Positions 18,394 to 26,842 of a stretch of DNA of 64,000 nt are shown here, one piece after another. Below the pieces are notes generated by a model that saw only the letters and a program-made list of their open reading frames with translations, searched no databases and was not told where the DNA came from. The DNA is taken from the NCBI GenBank assembly GCA_050008575.1, contig JBEKMJ010000038.1:9080-73079 (forward strand), read 5' to 3'. A program made the translations under genes and the position numbers. Source of the DNA: Bog-159 sp050008575 (GTDB lineage: Bacteria > Acidobacteriota > Terriglobia > Bryobacterales > Bryobacteraceae). The number at the start of each line of letters is the position of its first letter. The stretch's first letter is position 1.

Positions 18394-19843
18394 AAGTGAG
18401 AGCGGGACTGCGAGTCCCGGCCCAGAGGGCACCCCGGCTTCGAGCCTGCCCCACGAGTGTGAAACCTGCCGCCGCACGTTCCTGCGCAACGGCCTTTCGG
18501 GCGTCGGACTGCTGGCGCTGAACTCGCTGCTGGACCGCCGCGTGCTGGCTTCCACCGGCGTGGTCAACCCGCTGCATCATCCGGCCAAGGCCAAGCGCGT
18601 CATCTTCCTCTACCAGGCCGGCGGCCCGTCGCACCTGGAAACCTTCGACTACAAACCCAAGCTCGCCGAGATGACCGGCAAGCCCATGCCGGACTCCTTC
18701 ACCGCCGGGCAACAGATCGCGCAGCTCCAGGGCCAGCGCCTGACCTGCTTCGGCCCGCAGCATCCTTTTCAGAAGTTCGGCAAATCCGGCCAGGAGATCT
18801 GCTCGCTGTTTCCACACATCGGCAGCGTGGCCGACGATATCTGCATCGTACGCTCCATGTGGACCGAGCAGATCAATCACGATCCCGCCCACACCCTGAT
18901 GAACACCGGCTCCATCATTACCGGGCGGCCCAGCATGGGATCGTGGGTGTTTTACGGATTGGGCGCCGAAACGGACAACCTGCCCGGGTTTGTGGTGCTG
19001 ATGTCTTCCGGCAAGGGCGGCCAGATGCAACCCATCGCCGCGCGCCAATGGTCGAGCGGCATCCTGCCCAGCCGTTTTCAGGGAGTGAAGCTCAACTCCT
19101 TCGGCGACCCCGTGCTGCATGTACGGAATCCGCCGGGCGTGAGCGACGCCGCGCAGAACGAATCGATCCAGGCTGTGAATGCGCTGAATCGCCTGGAATA
19201 CAAAGCCACTGGGGACCCCGAGATTCTCACTCGCATCGCGCAGTACGAAATGGCATTCCGCATGCAATCGAGCGTGCCCGACCTGATCGACATGAGCAAG
19301 GAACCGGCCAGCGTGCTGGAGATGTACGGCGCTAAACCGGGCGACGGATCGTTCGCCTCCAACTGCCTGCTGGCGCGCCGTTTGGCCGAGCGCGGCGTGC
19401 GCTTCATTCAGCTCTACCATCGCGATTGGGATCACCACTCGGGCGTGAAAGCCAACGTGGTGATCAAGGCGCAGGAGACCGACCGGCCTACCGCCGCGTT
19501 GATCCAGGATCTGAAACAGCGCGGCATGCTGGACGACACGCTGGTGGTGTGGGGCGGCGAATTCGGACGTACACCGATGTCGCAGGGCGATGGCCGCGAT
19601 CACCATATCAAGGGATTCAGCTTCCTGCTGGCGGGCGGCGGCATCCAGGGCGGCATCAGCCACGGCGCCACGGATGAATTGGGTTATGCGGCGGTCGAGA
19701 AAGCCGTGGCCGTGCCCGATTTCCACGCCACCATGCTGCACCTGCTGGGCATCGACCACAAGCGTCTGACCGTTAAGTTCCAGGGCCTGGATGCGCGGCT
19801 GACGGGGATTGCAGGAAATGTGGTGAAGGGTATTCTGGCGTAG
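18371..19843 (+). CDS. DUF1501 family protein, Tat-exported
   Basis: 490 residues; the start ATG overlaps the end of the preceding gene. A twin-arginine signal is present (CRRTFLRNGLSGVGLLAL). The body shows DUF1501, a relative of the sulfatase/alkaline phosphatase fold: VIFLYQAGGPSHLETFDYKP, MWTEQINHDPAHTLMNTGS, VRFIQLYHRDWDHHSG and VVWGGEFGRTPMSQGDGRDHH. Family members are found next to DUF1549/DUF1553 proteins in Planctomycetes and Acidobacteria and are presumed to work with them outside the cytoplasm. Residues about 10-28 are encoded by a hairpin repeat (18402-18454) and do not resemble the family; the conserved protein begins near HECETCRRTF. Confidence 0.9.
   Translation: MKPSPGIRSESGTASPGPEGTPASSLPHECETCRRTFLRNGLSGVGLLALNSLLDRRVLASTGVVNPLHHPAKAKRVIFLYQAGGPSHLETFDYKPKLAEMTGKPMPDSFTAGQQIAQLQGQRLTCFGPQHPFQKFGKSGQEICSLFPHIGSVADDICIVRSMWTEQINHDPAHTLMNTGSIITGRPSMGSWVFYGLGAETDNLPGFVVLMSSGKGGQMQPIAARQWSSGILPSRFQGVKLNSFGDPVLHVRNPPGVSDAAQNESIQAVNALNRLEYKATGDPEILTRIAQYEMAFRMQSSVPDLIDMSKEPASVLEMYGAKPGDGSFASNCLLARRLAERGVRFIQLYHRDWDHHSGVKANVVIKAQETDRPTAALIQDLKQRGMLDDTLVVWGGEFGRTPMSQGDGRDHHIKGFSFLLAGGGIQGGISHGATDELGYAAVEKAVAVPDFHATMLHLLGIDHKRLTVKFQGLDARLTGIAGNVVKGILA
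18402..18454. repeat. Hairpin repeat inside the 5' coding region of the DUF1501 gene
   Basis: GCGGGACTGCGAGTCCCG hairpin followed by CGAGCCTGCCCCAC, the usual right end of the dispersed repeat family. It is read through in frame. Confidence 0.6.
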
Positions 19844-19915
19844 ATAGCGCAATTGTGGTGGACCTGGCAGCGCGTCTAGCCTGTTTAGCCTAGGACTACT
19901 ACAGCTCTAATCGGC

Positions 19916-19944
19916 TTGACCTTACTGGTGGGCGGCCCTATAAT
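19916..19944 (+). promoter_or_regulatory. Near-consensus sigma-70 promoter for the BNR-repeat gene
   Basis: TTGACC (19916-19921), a 17-bp spacer, TATAAT (19939-19944). A purine-rich ribosome-binding site AAGGAG is at 19996-20001. The gene therefore looks independently transcribed rather than part of the upstream pair. Confidence 0.75.
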
Positions 19945-20008
19945 ACAACGAAGCCCATCCCGGTGCCTGGGCCACCTCACTCGGAACGCGCCCCCAAGGA
20001 GTGTGTCT

Positions 20009-22486
20009 GTGGTTTTGAAAATTCGGTTTTTCGCCGCTGTCGCCGCCTGTTTGGTCGTCGCGGCCGGCTCGCTCATGGCTCACGACCCCCACGATCCCAT
20101 GCAGGTGGTCGCCATATCGCCGAACTTCGCGCAGGATCATACGGTGCTGGCGGCGACCGCGGGGTTGACGCTCAAGCTGGGCGTAATGGTGGTCTTCAAG
20201 TCCACCGATGGCGGGGTCAACTGGACGGTCTCCCCCGGTCTGCTCAACAACAACCCTCTTTACGCGTTGATCTTCTCGCCTGGCTACAGTCAAGATCAAA
20301 CAGTGTTCGCGGCGGGCCAAACCGGCCTGTTCATGTCCACCGATGGGGCGAACTCGTGGACCACATTGTCTTCGGATTCCCTGGTGAATATGACGTTATC
20401 GCCCAACTTCGCCAAAGACAACACACTGTACGTGTTGACCAAGGGCAATGAGATTCTCAGGTCCACGAACCGCGGGAAGACCCTGATCCAGATTACAGCG
20501 CCCACGCCATTGACGGCGGGGATCAGCTTCATTGCAGTCTCTCCGAACTTCGCCGCCGATCATACCCTATTGGTGGGGACCGGCGAGAACGGGATATTCA
20601 GATCGTCGAACGGCGGAGGGAAGTGGACTTCAGTCACTTCCGGACTCACGCTTCCCAGGGTCACGTCGTTGGCGTTTTCGCCTTCTTTCAGTACCGATCA
20701 GACGGCCTTTGCGGTAACCATGGGCGGGGGCTTCCTGGCTTCCACAAACGGCGGAGTTTCCTGGGCGAAATTCAATTCGGGCCTCACCGATACCAACGCG
20801 ACCTCTTTGACGCTGTCTCCAACTTATACGCAGGACTCCACGCTTTGGGTCACCACCGCGGTTAATGGAGTTTTCCAATCGACGAATAAAGGGGCGTCGT
20901 GGGGAACGCCGGTTAGGGTATCGCGCCAGTTATCGACTCTGACTACCGTCCACTATCAGACACTCGCCGCTTACCCCGGTGGGCTCCAGTTCCTGGGCAT
21001 GTTCGAGGGACTTTGGACATCCACTAACAATGGGGCGTCCTGGCAATACATCGATACTTGCCCGACCCGCTTCGTGCGTTACATCAATATGTCGCCGAAC
21101 TTCCCCGTGGACCAGACTATATTCGTGAGTACGTACGGAAGCGGCAACCTGTGGACCACCGACGCCGGCGCCACCTGGACGCTGCAGAATAACGGAATGC
21201 AAGCGCCCTATACCGACGGATCGGCAATTTCGCCCAACTACACCAACGATGGGATGGCGTTCAGCGGCAACCACAATGGCTTACAGAGGACCTCCGATAA
21301 CGGCGCCACCTGGCAGATGATGACCGGACCCGGCCAGACCGCTTATCCCAGAGGCTTAGCCGTTTCCCCCAACTTCGCCAACGATAAGACCGTCTATATT
21401 GGCACGACCGCGGCGCCTGGCCATAACACCGTCCACGATGAGCCCGACAACGCCGGCGCCGGCCTGTGGATCTCCCTCGATCAGGGCGAGACTTGGACTA
21501 TTTCCAGCCTGAATGGGAACGGCGTTCCTTGCATCGCTTTCTCGCCCGCGTTCGCCACCGACCACACCGCGTTCGCGGGAGCCCAGACGGGGTCGCTCTA
21601 CAAAACCACCGACAGCGCCGTTACCTGGACGGTTCTCACACTTCCCGATAATCCCAACGGAATGGCGACGGTGGCCGTATCCCCGAATTACGCCGTGGAC
21701 CAAACCGTGTTTGCCGCGGCCCTGCACGGCGGCATCTACAGGTCCACCAATAGCGGTTCCACATGGACTCTGCTTTCCAACACCCGCACCACCAGGGGTC
21801 TGATTATCCAATTCTCCCCGAACTACGCGAACGATCAGACTCTCTTCATCGGCACCATCCAGTACGGTCTCATGGAATCCACCAATGGCGGAAATACCTT
21901 GTCGCAAGTGACTTCGTTCCCTGACGCTATGGTCTCGGCTCTCGGCGTTTCGCCCGGTTTTGCGACCGACGGTACGCTGTTCGCGGCCGGATATCACGGT
22001 CTGTTCGAGTCGAACGATGCGGGCGCTACGTGGACCTATCTGGTGACCCCGGCGCGTGTCGAGGAGTCCCGAAATATCACCAGTAACCTGCAGGAGCCGC
22101 CGACCATTACTTACCAGGGCCAATGGCAAATGATCACACCCTCGGCCATGGCCAGCACTAACCAATACGCATCCACTTCGGAGAACCAGGACACCGCCGT
22201 CTTCCAGTTCGTCGGGACGGGGGTGGATTGGGTCACACTGACCGGTCCATACCAGGGCAATGCGTCCGTCACACTGGATGGGATCTTCCAGACCACCGTC
22301 AACCTGAACACCTCCGCTCCCCCCCTCTACCAACAGACCGTTTGGACGCTGCAAGGCATCCCGTGCGCGTTCCATACGCTGGAGATCACGGCGTCGCCCG
22401 AAGTGACGCAGAGCGTCTCACTGGATGCCTTCGACATCTGGGTGAACGACTGTCAGTATACGACCTTCGGTGCGCTCAAACGATGA
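20009..22486 (+). CDS. Secreted BNR/sortilin-like beta-propeller protein
   Basis: 825 residues from the GTG at 20009, seven bases after AAGGAG. It yields a clear signal peptide (VLKIRFFAAVAACLVVAAGSLMA). The body is a long run of repeats of about 45-60 residues of the form SPNFA.D.T.F.GT..GG...STDGG.SW, the BNR/VPS10 propeller pattern (Asp-box). The last 120 residues (TITYQGQWQMITPSAMAST, FVGTGVDWVTLTGPYQGNASVTLDG, LDAFDIWVND) look like a jelly-roll domain. This suggests glycan binding outside the cell; no sialidase active-site set was identified. A strong promoter precedes it. Confidence 0.8.
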   Translation: MVLKIRFFAAVAACLVVAAGSLMAHDPHDPMQVVAISPNFAQDHTVLAATAGLTLKLGVMVVFKSTDGGVNWTVSPGLLNNNPLYALIFSPGYSQDQTVFAAGQTGLFMSTDGANSWTTLSSDSLVNMTLSPNFAKDNTLYVLTKGNEILRSTNRGKTLIQITAPTPLTAGISFIAVSPNFAADHTLLVGTGENGIFRSSNGGGKWTSVTSGLTLPRVTSLAFSPSFSTDQTAFAVTMGGGFLASTNGGVSWAKFNSGLTDTNATSLTLSPTYTQDSTLWVTTAVNGVFQSTNKGASWGTPVRVSRQLSTLTTVHYQTLAAYPGGLQFLGMFEGLWTSTNNGASWQYIDTCPTRFVRYINMSPNFPVDQTIFVSTYGSGNLWTTDAGATWTLQNNGMQAPYTDGSAISPNYTNDGMAFSGNHNGLQRTSDNGATWQMMTGPGQTAYPRGLAVSPNFANDKTVYIGTTAAPGHNTVHDEPDNAGAGLWISLDQGETWTISSLNGNGVPCIAFSPAFATDHTAFAGAQTGSLYKTTDSAVTWTVLTLPDNPNGMATVAVSPNYAVDQTVFAAALHGGIYRSTNSGSTWTLLSNTRTTRGLIIQFSPNYANDQTLFIGTIQYGLMESTNGGNTLSQVTSFPDAMVSALGVSPGFATDGTLFAAGYHGLFESNDAGATWTYLVTPARVEESRNITSNLQEPPTITYQGQWQMITPSAMASTNQYASTSENQDTAVFQFVGTGVDWVTLTGPYQGNASVTLDGIFQTTVNLNTSAPPLYQQTVWTLQGIPCAFHTLEITASPEVTQSVSLDAFDIWVNDCQYTTFGALKR

Positions 22487-22499
22487 TGTGGCGTTGATT

Positions 22500-22723
22500 G
22501 TGGGGCAGGACTCCAGTCCTGTCAGGATGGGCCTGGGGCCCACGAATCGTGATGAAAACCCGCGTGGGGCGGCGCCCCACGGCGGCGGACAGAATGTGGA
22601 AACGCCGTGGGTTTTCGACCGTGCGGACCGGCGTCCACGTCGGTCTGTGTGGGTCCAGTACTGATTTGTTTGCCTTAAGAGCGGGTCCTGGAGGACCCGC
22701 GCAGGACTGGAGTCCTGCCCCAC
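22500..22723. repeat. Compound repeat bounded by perfect 22-bp terminal inverted repeats
   Basis: Left end 22500-22521 (GTGGGGCAGGACTCCAGTCC...) is the exact reverse complement of right end 22702-22723 (...GGAGTCCTGCCCCAC). Interior hairpins include GTGGGGCGGCGCCCCAC and GCGGGTCCTGGAGGACCCGC. The right end is part of the coding region of the next gene. Confidence 0.7.
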
Positions 22724-23100
22724 TTCAGGAACCACACGCCTGCAAACGCGCCCACGCTCTCAACGAGAAACAATAGACACGCGGTGATCACGAACGTGGT
22801 TCCCCAGAACCCGGGCACTTGCGCCCCAACGTGGTCGGGACCCATGGCCATGAAGTGATGGTACAGGCCGAAGACCAGCGATCCAGCCATGGTCAGAGCC
22901 AGCAAGCCGAATCCGAGGCGCTGCCAGCGTGTCCACAGCAACGCCATGGCCAACAGCGGTCCGGCGACGATCGCGATCGCCACGAACAGCGTCTCCGCCG
23001 CGCTCAAATCGATATGCAATTTCAGGTGGGCCGCGCCGTGCACGATATTCACCAGCAGGTTGACGAGCACAATGGTTGTGCCGTAGCGTGCGGAATCCAT
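22675..23100 (-). CDS. Small integral membrane protein, unknown function
   Basis: 141 residues with four predicted membrane segments: IVLVNLLVNIVHGAAHL, LFVAIAIVAGPLLAMALLW, FGLLALTMAGSLVFGLYHHF and FVITACLLFLVESVGAFAG. Histidines cluster near the membrane edges (VHGAAH, YHHFMAMGPDHV), which could bind metal or haem, but I recognise no named family. The last 16 or so residues (KWGRTPVLRGSSRTRS) and the stop are encoded by the right end of the adjacent repeat, so the original C-terminus has been replaced. Confidence 0.65.
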   Translation of the reverse strand: MDSARYGTTIVLVNLLVNIVHGAAHLKLHIDLSAAETLFVAIAIVAGPLLAMALLWTRWQRLGFGLLALTMAGSLVFGLYHHFMAMGPDHVGAQVPGFWGTTFVITACLLFLVESVGAFAGVWFLKWGRTPVLRGSSRTRS

Positions 23101-23121
23101 GGCAGCTATTGTAAGTCAAAC

Positions 23122-24276
23122 CTATTGGCAACGCTTGGCGGTGAGCAGTTCTTTCCGTTCATCCAACAGCCAGCAGCCGGCCTCCGTGGCCTTTATCAGT
23201 TCGGTGCCGTTCCAGTTGATCCTGACGGGCAGCCACGCTTCCGGCAGTGTCAGCTTCATCTGCGCAATGGCGCGGCTGACTACTTCGACCTCCTGCAACT
23301 CCGGCAGGTATTGCGCGCGCACGCGGGCGGTGACCGGCTCTGCGTGCGCCGCCAACACGATCTTGGTCTCCAGACGGAGGCGCTGCTTGCCGCGCTCGAC
23401 CATCGCCACCACCGGCTTCTCATCGAACGTCCGATACAGGATTTGCGCGTACTCCGCGGCGTTTGTCAGTTCCTTGCCGCCCAATTCCACGATGCGGTCG
23501 TTGACCTTGAGCGGGCCCTCATATTTCTCGGGCAGCGACGCGACTACAACGCCCGGCCCCGGTTCGCCGGGATTGTATCCGAACGGGCCGATAGCCAACT
23601 GCGCGCCCGATCCCAGCGGCTGCACGCGCGTGGAATCCAGCACGTCGTTGCGCTCGGCGGGATCGAACCTGGTCACTTCCATCCAGTAGCAGCGGGGGAA
23701 CAGCGGGTTGCCCGTTTCGCAATCGGCCGTGGTGGGGAACGCGTCGCGCCGGTGCGCGGCGAGCCATTCGAAGATCTCCGCGGGCTTGGCCATGGCCAGT
23801 TCGCGCGATTCCAGGTTGAAACCGGCCGACCGCAACTTCTTGCCCAGCGGCTCTTCGTCCTTATTCGCAGACAGCCAGAGAACCGGAAGATGGGTGGTAT
23901 TGGCGGCGAAGATGCGATTGCTATCGATAGCGGTGCGCGGACTTCCGCCGGCGCCCACGGCGGCGGCCCAAAGATCCGGCATTCGCGCCGCCACGTAGAA
24001 TAGCGTGGAGACGGACCCGCCCTGCGCCGCAAGGTAGACGCGATCGGGATCCACGGGCAATCGTTTTTCGGCTTCCTCCACCTCGCCGGCCAGGGCCTTC
24101 ACGCGCTGGTCGGCGCTCTTGCCGGCGGTGTCGGTTTGCGCCTCCATAAACTGCCAGCCGCGCTCCTCACAAGCGGCCTGCCAGACTTTGGCATCGCCGC
24201 CCAGCAGGACCAGGAGTGGGGACTTCGGCGCCTGCGCAGCGGCAGGCCACGCGAGCAGCGCCGCCACGAGCGTCAC
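23122..24276 (-). CDS. Secreted alpha/beta-hydrolase-like protein with PDZ-like C-terminal part
   Basis: 384 residues from a GTG at 24276, one base past the stop of the upstream gene; an ATG at 24321 would overlap that gene. The N-terminus is a signal peptide (TLVAALLAWPAAAQA). The first half resembles esterase/depolymerase-type hydrolases: PDRVYLAAQGGSVSTLFYVAARMPDLWAAAVGAGGSP has the strand-turn-helix shape, but the nucleophile is not in a clean GxSxG. The second half (VVVASLPEKYEGPLKVNDRIVELGGKEL) looks PDZ-like. Third gene of a tight minus-strand cluster. Function uncertain. Confidence 0.65.
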   Translation of the reverse strand: MTLVAALLAWPAAAQAPKSPLLVLLGGDAKVWQAACEERGWQFMEAQTDTAGKSADQRVKALAGEVEEAEKRLPVDPDRVYLAAQGGSVSTLFYVAARMPDLWAAAVGAGGSPRTAIDSNRIFAANTTHLPVLWLSANKDEEPLGKKLRSAGFNLESRELAMAKPAEIFEWLAAHRRDAFPTTADCETGNPLFPRCYWMEVTRFDPAERNDVLDSTRVQPLGSGAQLAIGPFGYNPGEPGPGVVVASLPEKYEGPLKVNDRIVELGGKELTNAAEYAQILYRTFDEKPVVAMVERGKQRLRLETKIVLAAHAEPVTARVRAQYLPELQEVEVVSRAIAQMKLTLPEAWLPVRINWNGTELIKATEAGCWLLDERKELLTAKRCQ

Positions 24277-24277
24277 G

Positions 24278-24631
24278 TCAGCGCACCAGGCGGGAGTGGA
24301 TATGTTTGGCCAGTTTCTCAATTTCTTCAGTCTTCTTGACGGTGGAGATCGAAAGCACGTGGCGGTCGTTCTTCTCCAGATCCTGCTTCAATTGTTCGGC
24401 CAGCTCGATGAGCTGCGCGGCATCCTTCAAGTCCTTTTCGTGATCGGCCTTCAGTATTTCATCTTGTTGGGATTTGCCGTCAGGGAGTGGCGCATCGTCT
24501 TGCGTGGGGGTCCTCTGACGCTGCGGGTGGCCCGGCGAGCCCTGCGGGAGCTGCGGAGCCTGCGGCGCGGCAAACGGCGTGAGGGCCAACGCCAGGCCCG
24601 CCGCGGCTGCGAAACGTAATAAGAGTTTCAT
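24278..24631 (-). CDS. Small secreted coiled-coil protein
   Basis: 117 residues from the ATG at 24631, preceded by GAGGGG at suitable spacing; an earlier ATG at 24646 overlaps the upstream stop. Signal peptide MKLLLRFAAAAGLALALTPFA, then a Pro/Gln-rich linker, then a charged helix with heptad character (DLKDAAQLIELAEQLKQDLEKN, TVKKTEEIEKLAKHIHSRL). No family recognised. It sits between the transglutaminase and the hydrolase with essentially no spacing, so it probably belongs to one operon with them. Confidence 0.65.
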   Translation of the reverse strand: MKLLLRFAAAAGLALALTPFAAPQAPQLPQGSPGHPQRQRTPTQDDAPLPDGKSQQDEILKADHEKDLKDAAQLIELAEQLKQDLEKNDRHVLSISTVKKTEEIEKLAKHIHSRLVR

Positions 24632-24642
24632 AGTTGCGCCCC

Positions 24643-25629
24643 TCATTGCGGCCGATCTTTGTACGAGTAGCTGGTTTCCACGCTGGTATATTTGCCGCCA
24701 TCCAGTTCGACGTACGGATATACGAAATAGTTCAACGGATCGCCGAGCTGCCGGGGAACCAGGTTAATATCGCGGCCCTTGCTCAGTTCCACGCGGTTCT
24801 CGTCGTGCGCGCCGAAGAAGTACTCGCGCCTCGCGGGATTCTTAGCGGCTTCCGACGCGTCCACGGGTACCCAGCCGATGCCCTTCGCGTAGAATTCCGC
24901 CCAGCAGTGATAGCCGGCGATTTTGCCCGCGCCGCGGTCGGCGGGCAGCGGAAAGCCGATGGCGAAGCGGGCCGGGATTCCCACGGCGCGCGCGTAGCCG
25001 ATGAAGATGGCGTGGAAGTCGGTGCAATTGCCGCGGCGCGCGTCGCACGCGTAATAAATGTCGCCATTGCCCCATCCCTTGCCGGTCTTGTCGTATTTCA
25101 CGGTGGCCACCACGTGGTTGTAGATGGCGCGCGCCATTTCCAGGTCGGTCTTGGCGCCGGCCGCGTCCACCACCTCGCGCGCCCAACGGCGGATGGTGTC
25201 GTCGAGCGGTACCAGGCGGTCGGGTTGCAGGTAGCGCGCGAAGTCCGTCGGGGCGGGCGTGCCGTCCGCCGGCGAATCCGCCGCGAACGGTTGGATATGC
25301 TCCTTGCGCACGGCATCGAAGCGCATGGTCACCGCGATGGCCGGCTCCTTCGGATCGACCATGCGGATATGCAGGATGTGGTTGTCTTCCGTGCCGGTGG
25401 CGGTCTGCCATTGGTCGTATTGCTTGGGACCATCGATGCGCAGGTTGGCGATGCGTTGGAAGGCGTCGTCGTGCGGCGCCGGCAGCCAGATATCGACCGT
25501 GTGTGCGCCGGCCGGTACTTCCTTCACGGTGACCGCGTATTCGAAGCTGAAGGAACGCTCGCGCGGGGCCGGCAGGTTGGCGGCAAGACCCAGCGCGCCA
25601 AAAAGCCAGAGTGCTAGGGGAATGCGCAT
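24643..25629 (-). CDS. Secreted transglutaminase-like (cysteine protease fold) protein
   Basis: 328 residues with a short signal peptide (LALWLFGALGLAANLPA). The N-terminal half is beta-rich with a DUF3857-like pattern. The core transglutaminase triad is visible: Cys202 in RRGNCTDFHAIFIGYAR, His241 in AGYHCWAEFY and Asp257 in WVPVDASE. Such proteins cleave or crosslink amide bonds in the periplasm. It heads a three-gene minus-strand cluster, its stop overlapping the next possible start (ATGA). Confidence 0.85.
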   Translation of the reverse strand: MRIPLALWLFGALGLAANLPAPRERSFSFEYAVTVKEVPAGAHTVDIWLPAPHDDAFQRIANLRIDGPKQYDQWQTATGTEDNHILHIRMVDPKEPAIAVTMRFDAVRKEHIQPFAADSPADGTPAPTDFARYLQPDRLVPLDDTIRRWAREVVDAAGAKTDLEMARAIYNHVVATVKYDKTGKGWGNGDIYYACDARRGNCTDFHAIFIGYARAVGIPARFAIGFPLPADRGAGKIAGYHCWAEFYAKGIGWVPVDASEAAKNPARREYFFGAHDENRVELSKGRDINLVPRQLGDPLNYFVYPYVELDGGKYTSVETSYSYKDRPQ

Positions 25630-25641
25630 AGATATATTGTA

Positions 25642-25695
25642 GTGGGGCGGACCTCCAGGTCTGCGCGGGTCCTCCAGGACCCGCTTTCGGCGGCA
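25642..25695. repeat. Compound hairpin repeat
   Basis: GTGGGGCGGACCTCCAGGTC followed by GCGGGTCCTCCAGGACCCGC. It separates the transglutaminase gene from the decayed mannonate dehydratase gene and ends three bases before that gene's ATG. Confidence 0.65.
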
Positions 25696-25697
25696 TT

Positions 25698-26651
25698 ATG
25701 ACAAAACTCGATCTGACGCGAAGAACGATCCTGCAGGCTGCGAGCGCCGGAGCGCTCGCATCGTTAACGCAGGCAGCCGGCGCGCCGGCGGGCGTGCCAG
25801 CCGGCACACCCAAGATCTGCCTGGACATCTCGGGACGGCCTCCGGAGGCAGGCGTGGACGAAGGCCGCATGCGCGGCGTGAAGCAGCTTGGCGTGGATCA
25901 CGTGGTCATGAGCTGGGCAATATGACGATCGTGAGCTTTCCGAACGCCATTTACGGAAGACCGGGTCGGGACGAAGAGATCGAAAAGGTCCGGCAATCAT
26001 TCGCGCCGCGGGCCGGGTGGGCCTTCCGGTGATCGAATACAAATTCTATGCATACCGCCTGGTGGAGGGCTACTACGAAGAAATCGGGCGCGCCGGCGCG
26101 GGCCTGACCTTCGATTGCGACCGCGTGAAGGATCTGCCGGCGCTGCCCACGGAGGGCCTTGCTATTCAGTGAGCAAGGGTTCAACGCCGGTGCCCACCTC
26201 CGACGAAGCCCGCGAACTGCTGCGCGGGATGGATATTTCTACGCCGATCGGGCTGCGCGATCGCGCGATCGTTGCGGCCATGACGTACGCGAATCGCACC
26301 CAGCCCGTCGAATGGGATCACCTTCGATTGCGGGGTCACGCGCGAGATGGGCCAGGACCCAGTGGAAGTCTGCCGCTATTTCGGATCGCGGGACTGCATC
26401 AATCACGTGCATTTCCGGAACGTGCGCGTGCGCCAGCCGTACGAGAAGTACACGGAGGTGTTTCTCGACGAAGGCGAGGTGCACATGTTCGCGGTGATGC
26501 AGGAGCTGGTGCGGCAGAAGTATCCGCGGCTGATTTATCCGGAGCATCCGCGCGCGCTGGATGCCGACCGCGAGCGGCCGGACTTCCATTCGGGCTATCC
26601 GGGCTGCGGCGGAACGCGCGCGCCATGCTGCAGGCGGCGCTCAGACCCTAG
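25698..26651 (+). pseudogene. Mannonate dehydratase-like (UxuA family) gene, multiply broken
   Basis: Family sequence appears in successive frames: Tat-type leader and KICLDISGRPPEAGVDEGRM (25698-25925), MTIVSFPNAIYGRPGRDEEIEKV (from 25922), GLPVIEYKFYAYRLVEGYYEEIGRAGAG and DRVKDLPALP (about 26010-26170). After a gap come NGITFDCGVTREMGQDP, RYFGSRDCINHVHFRNV and YPRLIYPEHPRALDADRERP (about 26313-26600), then AMLQAALRP in yet another frame. At least three frameshifts are present. The middle of the enzyme is missing and is occupied by a recombinase fragment. The functional family dehydrates D-mannonate in hexuronate breakdown. Confidence 0.75.
26169..26291 (+). pseudogene. Tyrosine recombinase (phage integrase) fragment inside the UxuA-like remnant
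   Basis: The segment reads VSKGSTPVPTSDEARELLRG, then MDISTPIGLRDRAIVAAMTYA. This matches the start of the catalytic domain of XerC/D-type integrases (DEAR.LL..ID....GLRDRA). None of the catalytic Arg-His-Arg-Tyr residues are present. It ends where UxuA-like sequence resumes. Confidence 0.6.
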
Positions 26652-26672
26652 TACATCGTGAGTATCGCGTTT

Positions 26673-26791
26673 GTGGGGCGGGCAATCCTGCCCGCAGCCG
26701 GCTTTCAGCCGGCCTTTGCGACCACGACGGGGCGCGCCATGAAAGCGGGAGCCGCCTGAAAGGCGGCTGCGGCCAAAATTGGCCGCCCCAC
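26673..26791. repeat. Compound palindromic element, GCCGGC type
   Basis: Begins GTGGGGCGGGCAATCCTGCCC then GCCGGCTTTCAGCCGGC, ends GCCGCCTGAAAGGCGGC then GGCCAAAATTGGCCGCCCCAC. The outer ends GTGGGGCGG and CCGCCCCAC are complementary. The left module is shared with the element at 51640-51792. Confidence 0.65.
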
Positions 26792-26842
26792 GGGTGCAAC
26801 CGAACTGCCAGTATTCCATAACGGACGGTCCGGCGCCTCGCC

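Noticed and set aside
18380..19852. 490-residue minus-strand open frame opposite the DUF1501 gene
   Set aside because: Mirror of a strongly supported gene; the translation has no recognisable domain.
19878..19892. Possible operator TAGCCTGTTTAGCCTA, with a similar TAGCCTGGCTAGGCTA near 51570
   Set aside because: Only two sites with imperfect symmetry and unrelated contexts; could be chance.
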